Below, piece by piece: positions 1 through 8,621 of a DNA stretch of 64,000 bases. The notes beneath the pieces are model-generated. The model had not been told where the DNA came from, made no database searches, and was given only the letters and a program-made list of their open reading frames with translations. The translations under genes were made by a program, and so were the position numbers. The first letter of the stretch is position 1. Each line of letters starts with the position of its first letter. Source of the stretch: Acidobacteriaceae bacterium (GTDB lineage Bacteria; Acidobacteriota; Terriglobia; Terriglobales; Acidobacteriaceae); assembly GCA_903642235.1 (NCBI GenBank), contig CAHJWL010000004.1, positions 248,001 through 312,000 on the forward strand, read 5' to 3'.

Positions 1-1701
1 CCCCGCGTTCTTTTAACACCGATGCCGTACAGCACGGTAACCCTCGCACCAGGCAAGCCGGAGCAGCAGCGCAAGGACACCGTCGCCGTACTGTTTTCGC
101 TCAGCGATGACGAACTGCTCAAGCCATACCGCGTGCGCTCCGGCAAGGACGCACCGGGCAGACCCATTGGCGGCTGGTACGACGCGTACGCGTACAGCCC
201 AGGGCACACCTTCGGCCAGTGGCTGTCCGCTTTCTCACGGACTGCAGCCATTGAAGATTCCGAGCCGATGCGGGCGCGCGTACGCGGCCTTGTTGCTGGG
301 CTCGGCGATTCGTTCGACGCGAAGGGCAGCTTCTTCAACGAAGACAACCGCTTCCCGGCGTACACGTTGGAAAAGCTGAACTGCGGCCTCGTCGACGCCT
401 ACCAGTTCGGCGGAGACAGGAATGCGGCAGAGGTGCTCCACCGGGTGAACGCCCTGGCCCAGCCACACCTGCCGGAGAAGGCGCTCTCGCGCGTGGAGCA
501 GAAGAAGCGGTCCACGCGCGACGAGACCTATTCCTACGACGAGACGTATACGTTGCCCGAGAACTACTTCCTCGCTTACCAGCGCATGGGCGACACGTAC
601 TACCGCGAGCTTGCGCTGAAGTTCATGCACAGCAGCTTTCTTAATCCGCTTGCGCAGGGTGAGAACGTTCTGCCGGGGCTGCATGCTTACAGCCACCTGA
701 ACGCATTGAATTCGGCAGCGCAGGCCTACCTGGTCACGGGCGATACGAAGGCGCTGACCGCAGCCGTGAATGGCTTCGACTTTGTCCAGCAGCAGAGTTT
801 CGCCAGCGGCGGCTGGGGACCGAATGAGGCGTTTGTGACGCCAGGACGCGGCGAGCTGGCGCAAAGCCTGCATGGAACGCACAGCTCGTTTGAGACGCCG
901 TGCGGCGCATACGGCCACTTCAAGATCACGCGTTCGTTGCTCGCTATCACGGGCGACGGCCGGTATGGCGATTCGATGGAAGCCGTAATGTTCAACACGA
1001 TCCTCGGCTCACTTCCGTTGCAGCCGGATGGCCGATCGTTCTACTACTCCGATTACAACTTTGAGGCAAAGAAGGCCTACCACGCTACGAAATGGCCCTG
1101 CTGCTCCGGTACGCTCGCGCAAGCGGCATCGGACTACCGCATCAATGCCTACCTACATGGCGCGCGAGGGCTCTATGTCAATCTCTACACGCCATCGACA
1201 GTTCGTTTTGAAGACGGTGGTCGCCCCGTGGAAGTGCAGCAGAGCGGTGATTACCCGTTCGACAGCGCCATCCACTTCGATGTGCGTCCCGCACATGCCG
1301 CGCGTTTTGCGCTCTCCTTCCGGGTACCCGCATGGGCGGGCAACAACGCGCGCATGACGCTGAATGGAAAGCCGCTACCAATGCCGACACTGGTAAAGGG
1401 CTTCACCACGGTTGAGCGTGTCTGGGGCAAACACGATCGCCTTACGCTGGATCTTCCGCTCGCGCTGCGCATCCAGCCGATCGCACCGGAGACGCCAAAC
1501 ACAGTCGCCCTGCTGCGCGGCCCGGTGCTGCTCTACGGCTTGGGGCCTGCAGAGACAGTTAAGGAGACAGCTCTGCTCGCGGCGCGGCAGACGGACCAGA
1601 GCCGATGGACGGTTGCAACCTCCGCTGGCGATCGGACGTATGTACCGTTCTCAGCGATCTCAGGCGAGACCTACAGCCCGTACCAGGTGGTCACCGGCTG
1701 A
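1..1701 (+). CDS. GH127-family (DUF1680) beta-L-arabinofuranosidase, 5' partial
   Basis: Family 127 glycoside hydrolases release beta-L-arabinofuranose from plant glycans through an (alpha/alpha)6 barrel. A first ATG lies at 22, but the frame is open to base 1 and the N-terminal part expected for this family, including a signal peptide, is absent, so the gene continues upstream of the window. Counting from base 22, a WPCCSG motif sits near residues 358-363. In characterised GH127 this Cys-Cys pair holds the nucleophile and binds zinc. A FETPCGAY segment near 290 supplies the Glu and the third Cys of the zinc site, with one extra residue between them compared with the usual E-x-C spacing. The beta-sandwich follows at about 390-520. 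Its place beside a TonB receptor and a GH43-like enzyme suggests arabinan or arabinosylated glycan use. The family is clear; the exact substrate is inferred. Confidence 0.85.
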   Translation, partial: PRVLLTPMPYSTVTLAPGKPEQQRKDTVAVLFSLSDDELLKPYRVRSGKDAPGRPIGGWYDAYAYSPGHTFGQWLSAFSRTAAIEDSEPMRARVRGLVAGLGDSFDAKGSFFNEDNRFPAYTLEKLNCGLVDAYQFGGDRNAAEVLHRVNALAQPHLPEKALSRVEQKKRSTRDETYSYDETYTLPENYFLAYQRMGDTYYRELALKFMHSSFLNPLAQGENVLPGLHAYSHLNALNSAAQAYLVTGDTKALTAAVNGFDFVQQQSFASGGWGPNEAFVTPGRGELAQSLHGTHSSFETPCGAYGHFKITRSLLAITGDGRYGDSMEAVMFNTILGSLPLQPDGRSFYYSDYNFEAKKAYHATKWPCCSGTLAQAASDYRINAYLHGARGLYVNLYTPSTVRFEDGGRPVEVQQSGDYPFDSAIHFDVRPAHAARFALSFRVPAWAGNNARMTLNGKPLPMPTLVKGFTTVERVWGKHDRLTLDLPLALRIQPIAPETPNTVALLRGPVLLYGLGPAETVKETALLAARQTDQSRWTVATSAGDRTYVPFSAISGETYSPYQVVTG

Positions 1702-1904
1702 TTCCGCCAGATCGCGCTTCGCTGATCCGCGCCCGTCCGTCTGTCTCTCTAGGTGCAGCTGTTGCAAGAAGCGCCGAAGACCGCCCACAGGAAGCCGAGA
1801 TCGACCTTTCAAGCTACTTCTTCGATCAACAGAGTTACATTGTGGCAAGTACAACCCGTCCAGTACGAACTGAGGATGATCACGGTTTTTGACAAGGAGC
1901 ACCT

Positions 1905-2216
1905 GTGGCACGGATCACTTACATCACACCAGATGGACAACAGGTTGTTGTTGAGGCGTCGAGCGGCAGCCTGATGACGGCAGCGGTGCAGAATCAGGTC
2001 GACGGGATCGAAGGCGCGTGCGGCGGAGTCTGCTCCTGCGCCACATGTCATATCCATATCGATGCAGCCTGGATGGACCGGGTGGGTCCCGCCGGAGACG
2101 CGGAGGCAGCCATGCTGGAACTGGAGGACGGTTCAACCAGTGCCAGTCGGCTTGGCTGTCAGGTTCCGATCCGGCCAGAGCTGGATGGCTTGACGGTGCG
2201 TGTGGTCGGCCGGTGA
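1905..2216 (+). CDS. 2Fe-2S ferredoxin, adrenodoxin/putidaredoxin type
   Basis: A 103-residue electron carrier that passes electrons from a reductase to a P450. The cluster ligands have the vertebrate-type spacing C39-x5-C45-x2-C48 and C85, with an additional C43. The start is GTG at 1905, five bases after AAGGAG. Its stop overlaps the GTG start of the reductase gene in a GTGA tetranucleotide, so the two are translationally coupled. Together with the reductase and P450 that follow it forms a complete class I electron-transfer chain. A TTGACA-like element just upstream (around 1889) could be a promoter -35, but no clear -10 was identified. Confidence 0.93.
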   Translation: MARITYITPDGQQVVVEASSGSLMTAAVQNQVDGIEGACGGVCSCATCHIHIDAAWMDRVGPAGDAEAAMLELEDGSTSASRLGCQVPIRPELDGLTVRVVGR

Positions 2217-3460
2217 GCGCTGCACAACAGCACTGCGTGATTGTGGGTGCCGGTCACGCGGCTGCCCAACTGTGCGCTTCGCTGCGCCAGGCACAGTGGC
2301 CTGGACGCATTACCTTGGTCGGCGATGAGCCAGGCATCCCTTATCACCGCCCGCCGCTATCCAAGTCACAGCTCCATCCTGGTGCCGACGCGTCGCTGCA
2401 GATGATCCGGCCTGCGGAGTTCTACGCAAAGCAGCAGGTGGAGCTACGGCTCGCACAGACGGTTCAATCCATCAACCGCGAAAGACGGACGGTCGATGTC
2501 GGTCAGACGAAGCTTCCCTATGACACGCTTGTCCTGGCGACCGGCTCTCTGAACCGCCGGCCGCCGATCACAGGCATTGAACATCCGCGGGTCTTCTCGC
2601 TTCGAACCGCCGCCGACGCGGAGGCGCTCCGCGATCAAGTCCAGGACGCTGAACATGTGGCGATAATCGGGGCCGGCTTCATCGGCCTGGAAGTAGCATC
2701 CGCGCTGAGGAAGATCGGCCGCGACGTGACAGTTCTTGAGATGGCCAATCGCGTCTTATCGCGGGTTACATCCCCGGCCGTGTCAGCCTATTTTAGTTCG
2801 CTCCATCGCGAACATGGCGTCGATCTGCGGACCGGCGTATCTGTATCCATGATCCAGGAGAAAGAGGGTCACCTTACCCTCCTTGATGGTGACGATTCGG
2901 TTGTTTGCCGAGCTGACCTCATCGTTCTCGGCGCGGGAGCAAGGCCGAACGATGATCTTGCCCGCCTTGCAAACCTCGAGGTGAACAATGGCATTCTTGT
3001 GGACGAAGCGAATCGAACGTGCGACCCGGTCATTTTTGCGATGGGAGATTGCTGCAACCAGTTCCGCCCGCTGTATCAGACGCGGCTGAGGCTTGAGTCC
3101 GTTCAGAACGCCATCGATCAGGCGAAGATCATCGCCGCTGCAATCTGCGGCTTGCCGCTGCCGGCTGAAACGCTGCCGTGGTTCTGGTCCGATCAGTACG
3201 ACGTGAAGCTTCAGATTGCCGGTGTTTCGGCGGGGTACGATGAGTGCATCCTCCGGGGTGTGGCTAAGCCGGACTCATCGTTCTCCGCCTGGTACCTGCA
3301 GAGAGACCGACTCATTGCGGTCGACGCAATCAATGATCCCCGTGCGTATGTGTTGGCTGGCAAGCTCATTCTTCGCGGTGCGAGGCCTTCTCCGCAGGTC
3401 CTCGCCGATACAGGCCGTGAACTCAAGGAACTTCTCTCATCTGAGACAAGAACATCATGA
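2213..3460 (+). CDS. NAD(P)H-dependent ferredoxin reductase (FAD)
   Basis: A 415-residue flavoprotein that moves electrons from NAD(P)H to the neighbouring ferredoxin. A GxGxxA FAD-binding fold (VIVGAGHAAAQL) stands at about residues 8-20 and the second Rossmann motif (VAIIGAGFIGLE) at about 147-160. A C-terminal segment with MGDCC belongs to the family FAD site, and a rubredoxin/putidaredoxin reductase-type C-terminal domain follows. Reading upstream to an ATG at 2018 would overlap most of the ferredoxin gene out of frame. The GTG at 2213, overlapping the ferredoxin stop, puts the FAD motif at the usual distance from the N terminus and is preferred. It overlaps the P450 start by four bases (ATGA). 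Confidence 0.92.
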   Translation: MSAAQQHCVIVGAGHAAAQLCASLRQAQWPGRITLVGDEPGIPYHRPPLSKSQLHPGADASLQMIRPAEFYAKQQVELRLAQTVQSINRERRTVDVGQTKLPYDTLVLATGSLNRRPPITGIEHPRVFSLRTAADAEALRDQVQDAEHVAIIGAGFIGLEVASALRKIGRDVTVLEMANRVLSRVTSPAVSAYFSSLHREHGVDLRTGVSVSMIQEKEGHLTLLDGDDSVVCRADLIVLGAGARPNDDLARLANLEVNNGILVDEANRTCDPVIFAMGDCCNQFRPLYQTRLRLESVQNAIDQAKIIAAAICGLPLPAETLPWFWSDQYDVKLQIAGVSAGYDECILRGVAKPDSSFSAWYLQRDRLIAVDAINDPRAYVLAGKLILRGARPSPQVLADTGRELKELLSSETRTS

Positions 3461-4611
3461 AGACTGAACGCGATCCCTTCCGGCAAAAACGTCAAGAAAG
3501 CGGAATCGAGTACATGCGAGCCGAAGGGCAGGAGATGCCCTTGGTTCTTCGCCTGCAGGACGTGCGGAAGGTTTGTAAAGATTGGAAAACTTTCAGCAGC
3601 GACGATCCCTTCATGATCGTTCCGCACTCTGAAGCGAACGTCCGCTCGGTCCGGCAATATCCGATCGAGACCGATCCCCCGGATCATACGGACTACCGCG
3701 CTCTGGTTGAACCGTTCTTCCGCCGACCCAATGATGCCGATTATCAGCTTGGCATGCAGCAGCTGGTGGATGAGGCTCTCGCTGCGGCTGCCATTCCGGA
3801 CTCCGTTGATGTGGTGAGTGAGTTGGCCTTGCCGCTCCAGTCCCGGTCGCTCGCTCGCCTGCTGAATGTGGACGACAGCGAGGCTAACCTTTGGATCAGC
3901 TGGGGTACACACGTCTTCAAGGAAGGTGACGGTGTCTCGAAGGGAGCGGAACTCAGCAGCTACATCCGCGAAAAGTTCGAGGCGGCCGAGGGCTCCGAGG
4001 CACACGATTTCTTCAGCGTTCTGAACCGGGCAGACTTCCAGGGCCGCAAGCTGACACTTGAAGAAAAGCACGGTTTCGCGAACATGGCCTTTGCGGGCGG
4101 CCGCGATACGGTAATCCACACCGTTTCAAGCATCATCGCCCACTTCGCAGCCCATCCAGAGGGTCTGGACTTTCTGCGCCAGGATCCGGCGCGCATCATT
4201 ACTGCCACGGAAGAATTCGTGCGCTATGTCAGCCCGCTCACCGCAATCGTCCGCAGCTGTCCGCACAGCGCAAAGGTGCTTGATGCGGAAATCGCACCGG
4301 GCGGCCGCGTGGGTCTCTGCTGGCCCTCTGCGAATCGTGATGAAACAGCCTTTACAAAGCCCGATGAAGTTGTTCTTGATCGCTCGATCAATCCTCATGT
4401 CGGGTTTGGATTCGGCATCCACAAATGTTTGGGCGCAGCGCAGGCTCGGCTCATCATCCGCAGCCTGCTTCAAGCCCTCTGCAATCAAATCGAGGCCATA
4501 CACCTGATCGAAGCGATCCCTGAAATCGAGCAGGAATCTTCCTTTGAGAGACAAGTCGGGTTTAAACGTCTGCGTACCTCGTTCAAACTCAGGAGTTCAC
4601 AACACTTCTAG
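3457..4611 (+). CDS. Cytochrome P450 monooxygenase
   Basis: A 384-residue soluble bacterial P450. The heme-ligand loop FGFGIHKCLG places the thiolate at C324. The K-helix ExxR motif is EEFVR near residue 253, and the oxygen-activating I-helix reads FAGGRDT near 211-217, so the usual AGxxT threonine is present in AGGRDT. It is the third gene of a ferredoxin-reductase-P450 operon, all joined by 4-bp overlaps, so it has a dedicated electron supply. The substrate cannot be read from sequence. The flanking GH127, TonB receptor and GH43-like genes make a sugar substrate such as an O-methyl sugar plausible, because P450s with their own ferredoxin and reductase are known to demethylate 6-O-methyl-galactose in algal-glycan loci. 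Confidence 0.92.
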   Translation: MKTERDPFRQKRQESGIEYMRAEGQEMPLVLRLQDVRKVCKDWKTFSSDDPFMIVPHSEANVRSVRQYPIETDPPDHTDYRALVEPFFRRPNDADYQLGMQQLVDEALAAAAIPDSVDVVSELALPLQSRSLARLLNVDDSEANLWISWGTHVFKEGDGVSKGAELSSYIREKFEAAEGSEAHDFFSVLNRADFQGRKLTLEEKHGFANMAFAGGRDTVIHTVSSIIAHFAAHPEGLDFLRQDPARIITATEEFVRYVSPLTAIVRSCPHSAKVLDAEIAPGGRVGLCWPSANRDETAFTKPDEVVLDRSINPHVGFGFGIHKCLGAAQARLIIRSLLQALCNQIEAIHLIEAIPEIEQESSFERQVGFKRLRTSFKLRSSQHF

Positions 4612-4685
4612 AAGTGGGAATACGCCTTCAGGGTCGCCGCCCCACTCCAGCGCTGTCGCTACGATGCATAGCATGCGGGAGCGGC

Positions 4686-5321
4686 TTAGTACTCGAGCTG
4701 AATCAAGCCGCTGCGTACCGCTACCATCACAGCCTCGGTGCGGTCGTCCACGTGAAGCTTGCTCATGATCCGGTTGAGATGGTTGCGCACGGTGAACTCA
4801 CTGATGTGCAGGGAAGTGGCCGTCTGCTTGTTTGTGCTGCCCATCGCCACGTGCTGAAGAATGGCCAGTTCACGCGAGGTAAGCGCTGATCGTCCGCTAC
4901 GCTCTTCCAGGCGTAACGCGATGTCCGGGCTTATGTAGCTCTCCCCCGCAGCTACCTTGCGGATGGCGGAAAGCATCTCGTCCGGATCGATGTTCTTGAG
5001 CATGGAGCCGTGCGCGCCGGCTTCGAGCGCACGGAAGATCTCTTCATCCAGAAGATAGCTGGTAAGGATCAGGATACGTGCCGCGGGAAAGCGGCGGCTA
5101 ATGGTGCGCACGACCGCCACGCCGCTCATCTCCGGCATGCGCAGGTCCACCAGGAAAAGACTTGGTGCCATCTCCACAGTAAGTCTGGCCAGGTCTGAGC
5201 CGCGGGCGTAGGTGGCGATCACCTCCATGTCGGGCTGCAGCTGAAAGATGCTGCACAGTCCGAGCAGGATCGCCGGATGGTCGTCGATCAGAACGATGCG
5301 GATCATCGGTGGAGTATTCAT
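4686..5321 (-). CDS. NarL/FixJ-type response regulator with LuxR HTH
   Basis: A 211-residue DNA-binding regulator, last gene of a four-gene operon. The receiver domain covers residues 6-120, with acidic pocket D13/D14, phospho-acceptor D59 in VDLRMPEMSG and conserved T/S and K positions. The LuxR helix-turn-helix covers about 147-205 (LTSRELAIL at its start, FTVRNHLNRIMSKL in the recognition region). The first ATG overlaps the stop of the histidine kinase gene by four bases, so the pair is translationally coupled and cognate. The likely targets are the divergent TonB receptor gene and neighbouring hydrolase genes; this is inferred from position only. Confidence 0.93.
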   Translation of the reverse strand: MNTPPMIRIVLIDDHPAILLGLCSIFQLQPDMEVIATYARGSDLARLTVEMAPSLFLVDLRMPEMSGVAVVRTISRRFPAARILILTSYLLDEEIFRALEAGAHGSMLKNIDPDEMLSAIRKVAAGESYISPDIALRLEERSGRSALTSRELAILQHVAMGSTNKQTATSLHISEFTVRNHLNRIMSKLHVDDRTEAVMVAVRSGLIQLEY

Positions 5322-6790
5322 GAGAAAAGGCGCTCGGTAAGGACAGTACGCCAGCGAGCAGCAGTATTAGGCGCTTTGACTGGCAGGTTAACGTAGACCG
5401 TCACGCCCCTGCCGGCGGTACTTTGCAGGCGAAAGGTCCCACCCACGGCTCGTGTGCGTGTGCGCATGCCGGCAATGCCATAGCCATGCAGGGGCGTGCC
5501 GTCCTCGGCGCGCGGCTCGCCTTCAGGCAGGCCTTTGCCGTTATCGCTCACCAGCAGTTCAACATGCTGTGGGCGATACTCCAGTGTGATCTCGATAGCG
5601 GTGGCCTGTGCATGGGAGATGGCGTTCGTGATCGCCTCATGGCCGACTCGCAGCAGTTGCTGCTCGATCTCTCGCGGCAGCACCCTGTTCTCACCCTTGC
5701 TGCGGACCTGAAAGGTAAGCTCGCCACCCTGCGTCAACTGCTCGCCCTGCAGGCGCAGGTTATCAAGCAAGCTGCCGGTGTTGAAGTTGGCGGGCTCGAG
5801 CATGGCGATGGCGCGCCGGGCATCCTCGTGGCTATGCGACACCATACTGATGGCAAGGTCCAGGTACGGCGCGATGGCAGCGCTGCAAGGTGCCGACGCT
5901 TTGCGCAAAGCCTGCAGCTGGAAGCCGATACCGGCAAAGCTCTGCGCCAGCGTGTCATGCAGATCATGGGCGACACGCGCCCGCTCCTGCAGGATCAGGT
6001 GGAAGCGCCAGCGCACCAGACGCAGGTAAAAATAGTGTCCGGCGTAAGCCGCCAGCAGCACCAGCGCACACATGGCGAGCAGGTGGCCGCGCGTCCAGAA
6101 CGGAGGCGGCGCACTCTGTCGGAGGTCCTCTTGCGAGCGCATCAGCACGCGAAAGGGTACCAGCGCCCCATCCGTACTTGCAGCTACCAAGCACACGCCG
6201 CGAACGCTCATTAGGCTGCCTTCCCATAGGCGGTTCAAGTCATCTGCACTCACAAGCGCAGGGAGCTCCGCAAGAAAGCGCTGGTGCCCGCTTTCGAGCA
6301 GAAGCTGCACCGTATGGTGTTGCTCACGCGCGGAGAGCAGGACGCCTTCCGTAACAATGAAGCGACGCTGATATCGGCCCGAAGCGGCCATGGATGGTGT
6401 AATCGCCAGCGGCGGGTACGGCAAACTGGGACCGAGCAGCCGAACTGTCGCCTTTGAGAAGTGCGCCCCGAACAATCCGGGGCGCACCGTGCCGGTGACC
6501 TGAACCTCATCCCCTAGCCGCAGCGACGGCGCCGTTGAGACGGAATCGACCTCGGTTGCGCCGCTTGCGTCCTGCAGCACCATGGGATTGTCCGTACGGG
6601 TGATAACGCCTTGCACGGTGAAGACCTGATCGACGGTGAATGCAGAGGTGTCCAGCGCAGCGATGGAGACAAACGGCTGCGAAGTAGCGGTGGCACCCGC
6701 CGTCGCCGGGGCTTGCGCGAGGCTTTGCGAGGTCGCCAGAAGCGCCGCAAAGAGAACGGTCTGCAAGGGTGAGGGAATGCTGCACATCAC
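5318..6790 (-). CDS. Sensor histidine kinase (HisKA_3) with periplasmic OB-fold-like region
   Basis: A 490-residue membrane sensor. An N-terminal signal/anchor occupies about residues 8-26. An external region (40-230) contains two segments with the rhythm of OB-fold domains (VQGVITRTDNPMVLQD and VTEGVLLSAREQ begin each). One membrane helix lies at about 234-256. The HisKA_3 dimerisation motif ERARVAHDLHDTLAQ has the phospho-histidine at about H278, and the HATPase has an N box near HEAITNAISHA and G boxes DNGKGLP and GYGIAGM. The OB-like external domain resembles that of other acidobacterial sensor kinases near sugar loci. It overlaps both neighbours by 4 bp. Confidence 0.9.
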   Translation of the reverse strand: MMCSIPSPLQTVLFAALLATSQSLAQAPATAGATATSQPFVSIAALDTSAFTVDQVFTVQGVITRTDNPMVLQDASGATEVDSVSTAPSLRLGDEVQVTGTVRPGLFGAHFSKATVRLLGPSLPYPPLAITPSMAASGRYQRRFIVTEGVLLSAREQHHTVQLLLESGHQRFLAELPALVSADDLNRLWEGSLMSVRGVCLVAASTDGALVPFRVLMRSQEDLRQSAPPPFWTRGHLLAMCALVLLAAYAGHYFYLRLVRWRFHLILQERARVAHDLHDTLAQSFAGIGFQLQALRKASAPCSAAIAPYLDLAISMVSHSHEDARRAIAMLEPANFNTGSLLDNLRLQGEQLTQGGELTFQVRSKGENRVLPREIEQQLLRVGHEAITNAISHAQATAIEITLEYRPQHVELLVSDNGKGLPEGEPRAEDGTPLHGYGIAGMRTRTRAVGGTFRLQSTAGRGVTVYVNLPVKAPNTAARWRTVLTERLFS

Positions 6791-7428
6791 GGTAACGCCT
6801 CAACCCGCACGTTGCGCCAAAAGCCACCCGCACCGAAGGAGCGCAGACCGAAGCTGCCGGTGCGTGGACAGTCCTCAGCATCGTGCCGTACGCTGCCCAG
6901 CGGCGTTCCGCCGGGCAGGCTTACTACTCCCGTGATCGAGCAGCCGTTTACATTGACGTCAAGGTGGTACCAGACGCCCGGCCGCACGACGGTGGTGAGC
7001 GTGCGCCGCTGCAGCAGCATGAAGCCGTAATCCATCTGACCCAGCCATGCCTCGTTCGGCAGCCGCACACCCAGGTAATAGCCGAAGAAGGCATTTACAC
7101 CGACTTCGGGCTTTTGCACGCGCAGCAACACACCGGCGTCTCCATAATTGTTCAGCAATTGCACGTCCGCCTGTACGCGGTAGTTCTGCAGCGAGGGCGA
7201 ACCGGTAATCAGCTTGCTGCCCGTTTCGTCGGAGTTATTCTGCACGATGCCGTTGATCACCTGCCAGCTGCCGCCATACTCCTTCCACTCGGTCATAGAA
7301 CCGGCCGCGAACTGGTCCTGGTACGGCAACCGTCCCCCTCTTGCATGCGCACGCCACCACGGCAAAATCACGGCAAGCAGAGCCATGGCGAAGGCAACAG
7401 TTAGCCCGACACGGACGTGAGCGTTCAT
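6787..7428 (-). CDS. Exported DUF1080 / concanavalin A-like protein
   Basis: A 213-residue protein with an N-terminal membrane anchor or uncleaved signal (hydrophobic stretch at about 8-25, followed by WWRAHARGG). The rest reads as a single jelly-roll domain of the DUF1080/LamG class: WKEYGGSWQVINGIVQN, then YRVQADVQLLNNYGDAGVLLRV, and a closing GSFGLRSFGAGGFWRNVRVE. Such domains bind or act on sugars. No catalytic residues could be assigned. It sits between a sugar-binding lipoprotein and a histidine kinase with 4-bp overlaps on both sides, so it is probably part of the sensing complex rather than a free enzyme. The domain assignment rests on pattern only. Confidence 0.7.
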   Translation of the reverse strand: MNAHVRVGLTVAFAMALLAVILPWWRAHARGGRLPYQDQFAAGSMTEWKEYGGSWQVINGIVQNNSDETGSKLITGSPSLQNYRVQADVQLLNNYGDAGVLLRVQKPEVGVNAFFGYYLGVRLPNEAWLGQMDYGFMLLQRRTLTTVVRPGVWYHLDVNVNGCSITGVVSLPGGTPLGSVRHDAEDCPRTGSFGLRSFGAGGFWRNVRVEALP

Positions 7429-8423
7429 CGATCCAAACCGTTGAACGGTGGCCGCCGCTTCAGCATCGCCAGCGATTCTCGCGTTACGAGCAGGGGCTGC
7501 ACAACCTGAAAGCGATCCGGATGTTCCTTGCGCCGCAGGGCGGCCAGCGTTTGCACGGCTATTTCGCCCATGCGAAACCGGTCCTCCACTACCAGCGAGT
7601 CCAGCGTGCCTTCCTCTACCTCTTGCTGTAAACCCGCTTCCAGGTCGAAACCCACGAGGCGAGTTCTCCTCTGCAAACCATTCGGTGGCTGTGCCACCGC
7701 AGCCCGGATGCTTTCGAACTGCAGTGCAAACACGCCGCCCACCTCCGGCGTGATTGCCATCACCTTCGACATTCCCTCCTGCGCAGCGCGCTGGCCGCTT
7801 CGCTCGTCCGCGATGACCATGACATGAGCCTTCGGATGAGTGTCATGCAGCGCCTGCTGCAGCGCCCGTTCCAGTAGCAGCACGGCTGAGCTGTCGAAGC
7901 TCACGCCGGTGATCGCAACGGGCATGTCGTCCGGACGATCGCGGTACATGCGCTCAATTCCTAGGCGTGCCGCTGCGGCCGCATCGCTCAGGACGTTGTA
8001 GACGCCCGGCCCTGGGTCGATCGCAAGCGCATCGTGCAGGACCACAATCGGCACACCTGCATCCCGGGCTTTGATCACCTCCGTCAGCGGAGTTGTTGGG
8101 CTGTCGGGAAGAAGCACAAGGCCGGCCGTTGCCTCACCTCGATGCCGCTTCATCAGATCGATCTGGCGTTCCGAGTCATCGCTATGCGTCGGGGCGTTCC
8201 AGTAGCGCGTGTAGCCTAGCTGCTTGCACGCATGCCATAGTCCCGCGTGCAGGCCACGCGCAGCCTCGTTCGCGGTAATGTCCGCGATGGCAACTACATT
8301 GGGCGGTGTGGACTGCTGCTTGCATCCTGCGGGCACGCTCAGAAATGCGCCAAGGCACAAAGCCGCAATACGCCGCGCGCTTGTGCGACCGCTCGATGCT
8401 TCGCGATAGATGATGGGGCGCAT
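7425..8423 (-). CDS. Periplasmic sugar-binding lipoprotein (Peripla_BP_4 / RbsB-like)
   Basis: A 332-residue substrate-binding protein of the ribose/galactose type. The start chosen is the ATG at 8423, because it puts a basic n-region and hydrophobic core directly before a lipobox-like PAGC; a longer frame upstream would run into the promoter region and the divergent gene. Two Rossmann-like lobes follow (VVAIADITANEAARGLHAGL in the first; VGGVFALQFESIRAAV and TRLVGFDLEAGL in the second). No ABC permease or ATPase is encoded nearby. It is the first gene of an operon ending in a histidine kinase and regulator, so it probably acts as a sugar receptor that feeds the kinase instead of a transporter subunit. 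Confidence 0.85.
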   Translation of the reverse strand: MRPIIYREASSGRTSARRIAALCLGAFLSVPAGCKQQSTPPNVVAIADITANEAARGLHAGLWHACKQLGYTRYWNAPTHSDDSERQIDLMKRHRGEATAGLVLLPDSPTTPLTEVIKARDAGVPIVVLHDALAIDPGPGVYNVLSDAAAAARLGIERMYRDRPDDMPVAITGVSFDSSAVLLLERALQQALHDTHPKAHVMVIADERSGQRAAQEGMSKVMAITPEVGGVFALQFESIRAAVAQPPNGLQRRTRLVGFDLEAGLQQEVEEGTLDSLVVEDRFRMGEIAVQTLAALRRKEHPDRFQVVQPLLVTRESLAMLKRRPPFNGLDR

Positions 8424-8621
8424 GGCCGCTGAAGTATATGTACCGGCAGAGTGGATTGACCAGCGCTCCACGAAAGAGCGGTCGAAATCGTAGTGCTTTT
8501 GTACCACTGCAGTCGTGGAAGTCATGCTTATGATGATCCGCGAACCAGGCAGAGTTCCACTATGTGTCGTCCACCGCGGAGGCGGTCGGCTCGATCTCCG
8601 TCTGGCATGGGAGTAGTCGCG
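8424..8621. promoter_or_regulatory. Divergent intergenic control region between sensor operon and TonB receptor
   Basis: This 198-bp gap separates the starts of the minus-strand sensor operon and the plus-strand receptor gene. It must hold promoters for both. A short inverted element, AGTGctttTGTACCACT, is visible near 8492-8508 and could be an operator. No clear sigma-70 boxes were assigned. Confidence 0.4.

Noticed and set aside
3211..4119. 302-residue minus-strand frame
   Set aside because: Antisense to ferredoxin reductase and P450, both with complete motifs.
5423..6214. 263-residue plus-strand frame
   Set aside because: Antisense to the histidine kinase gene, which has all kinase boxes.
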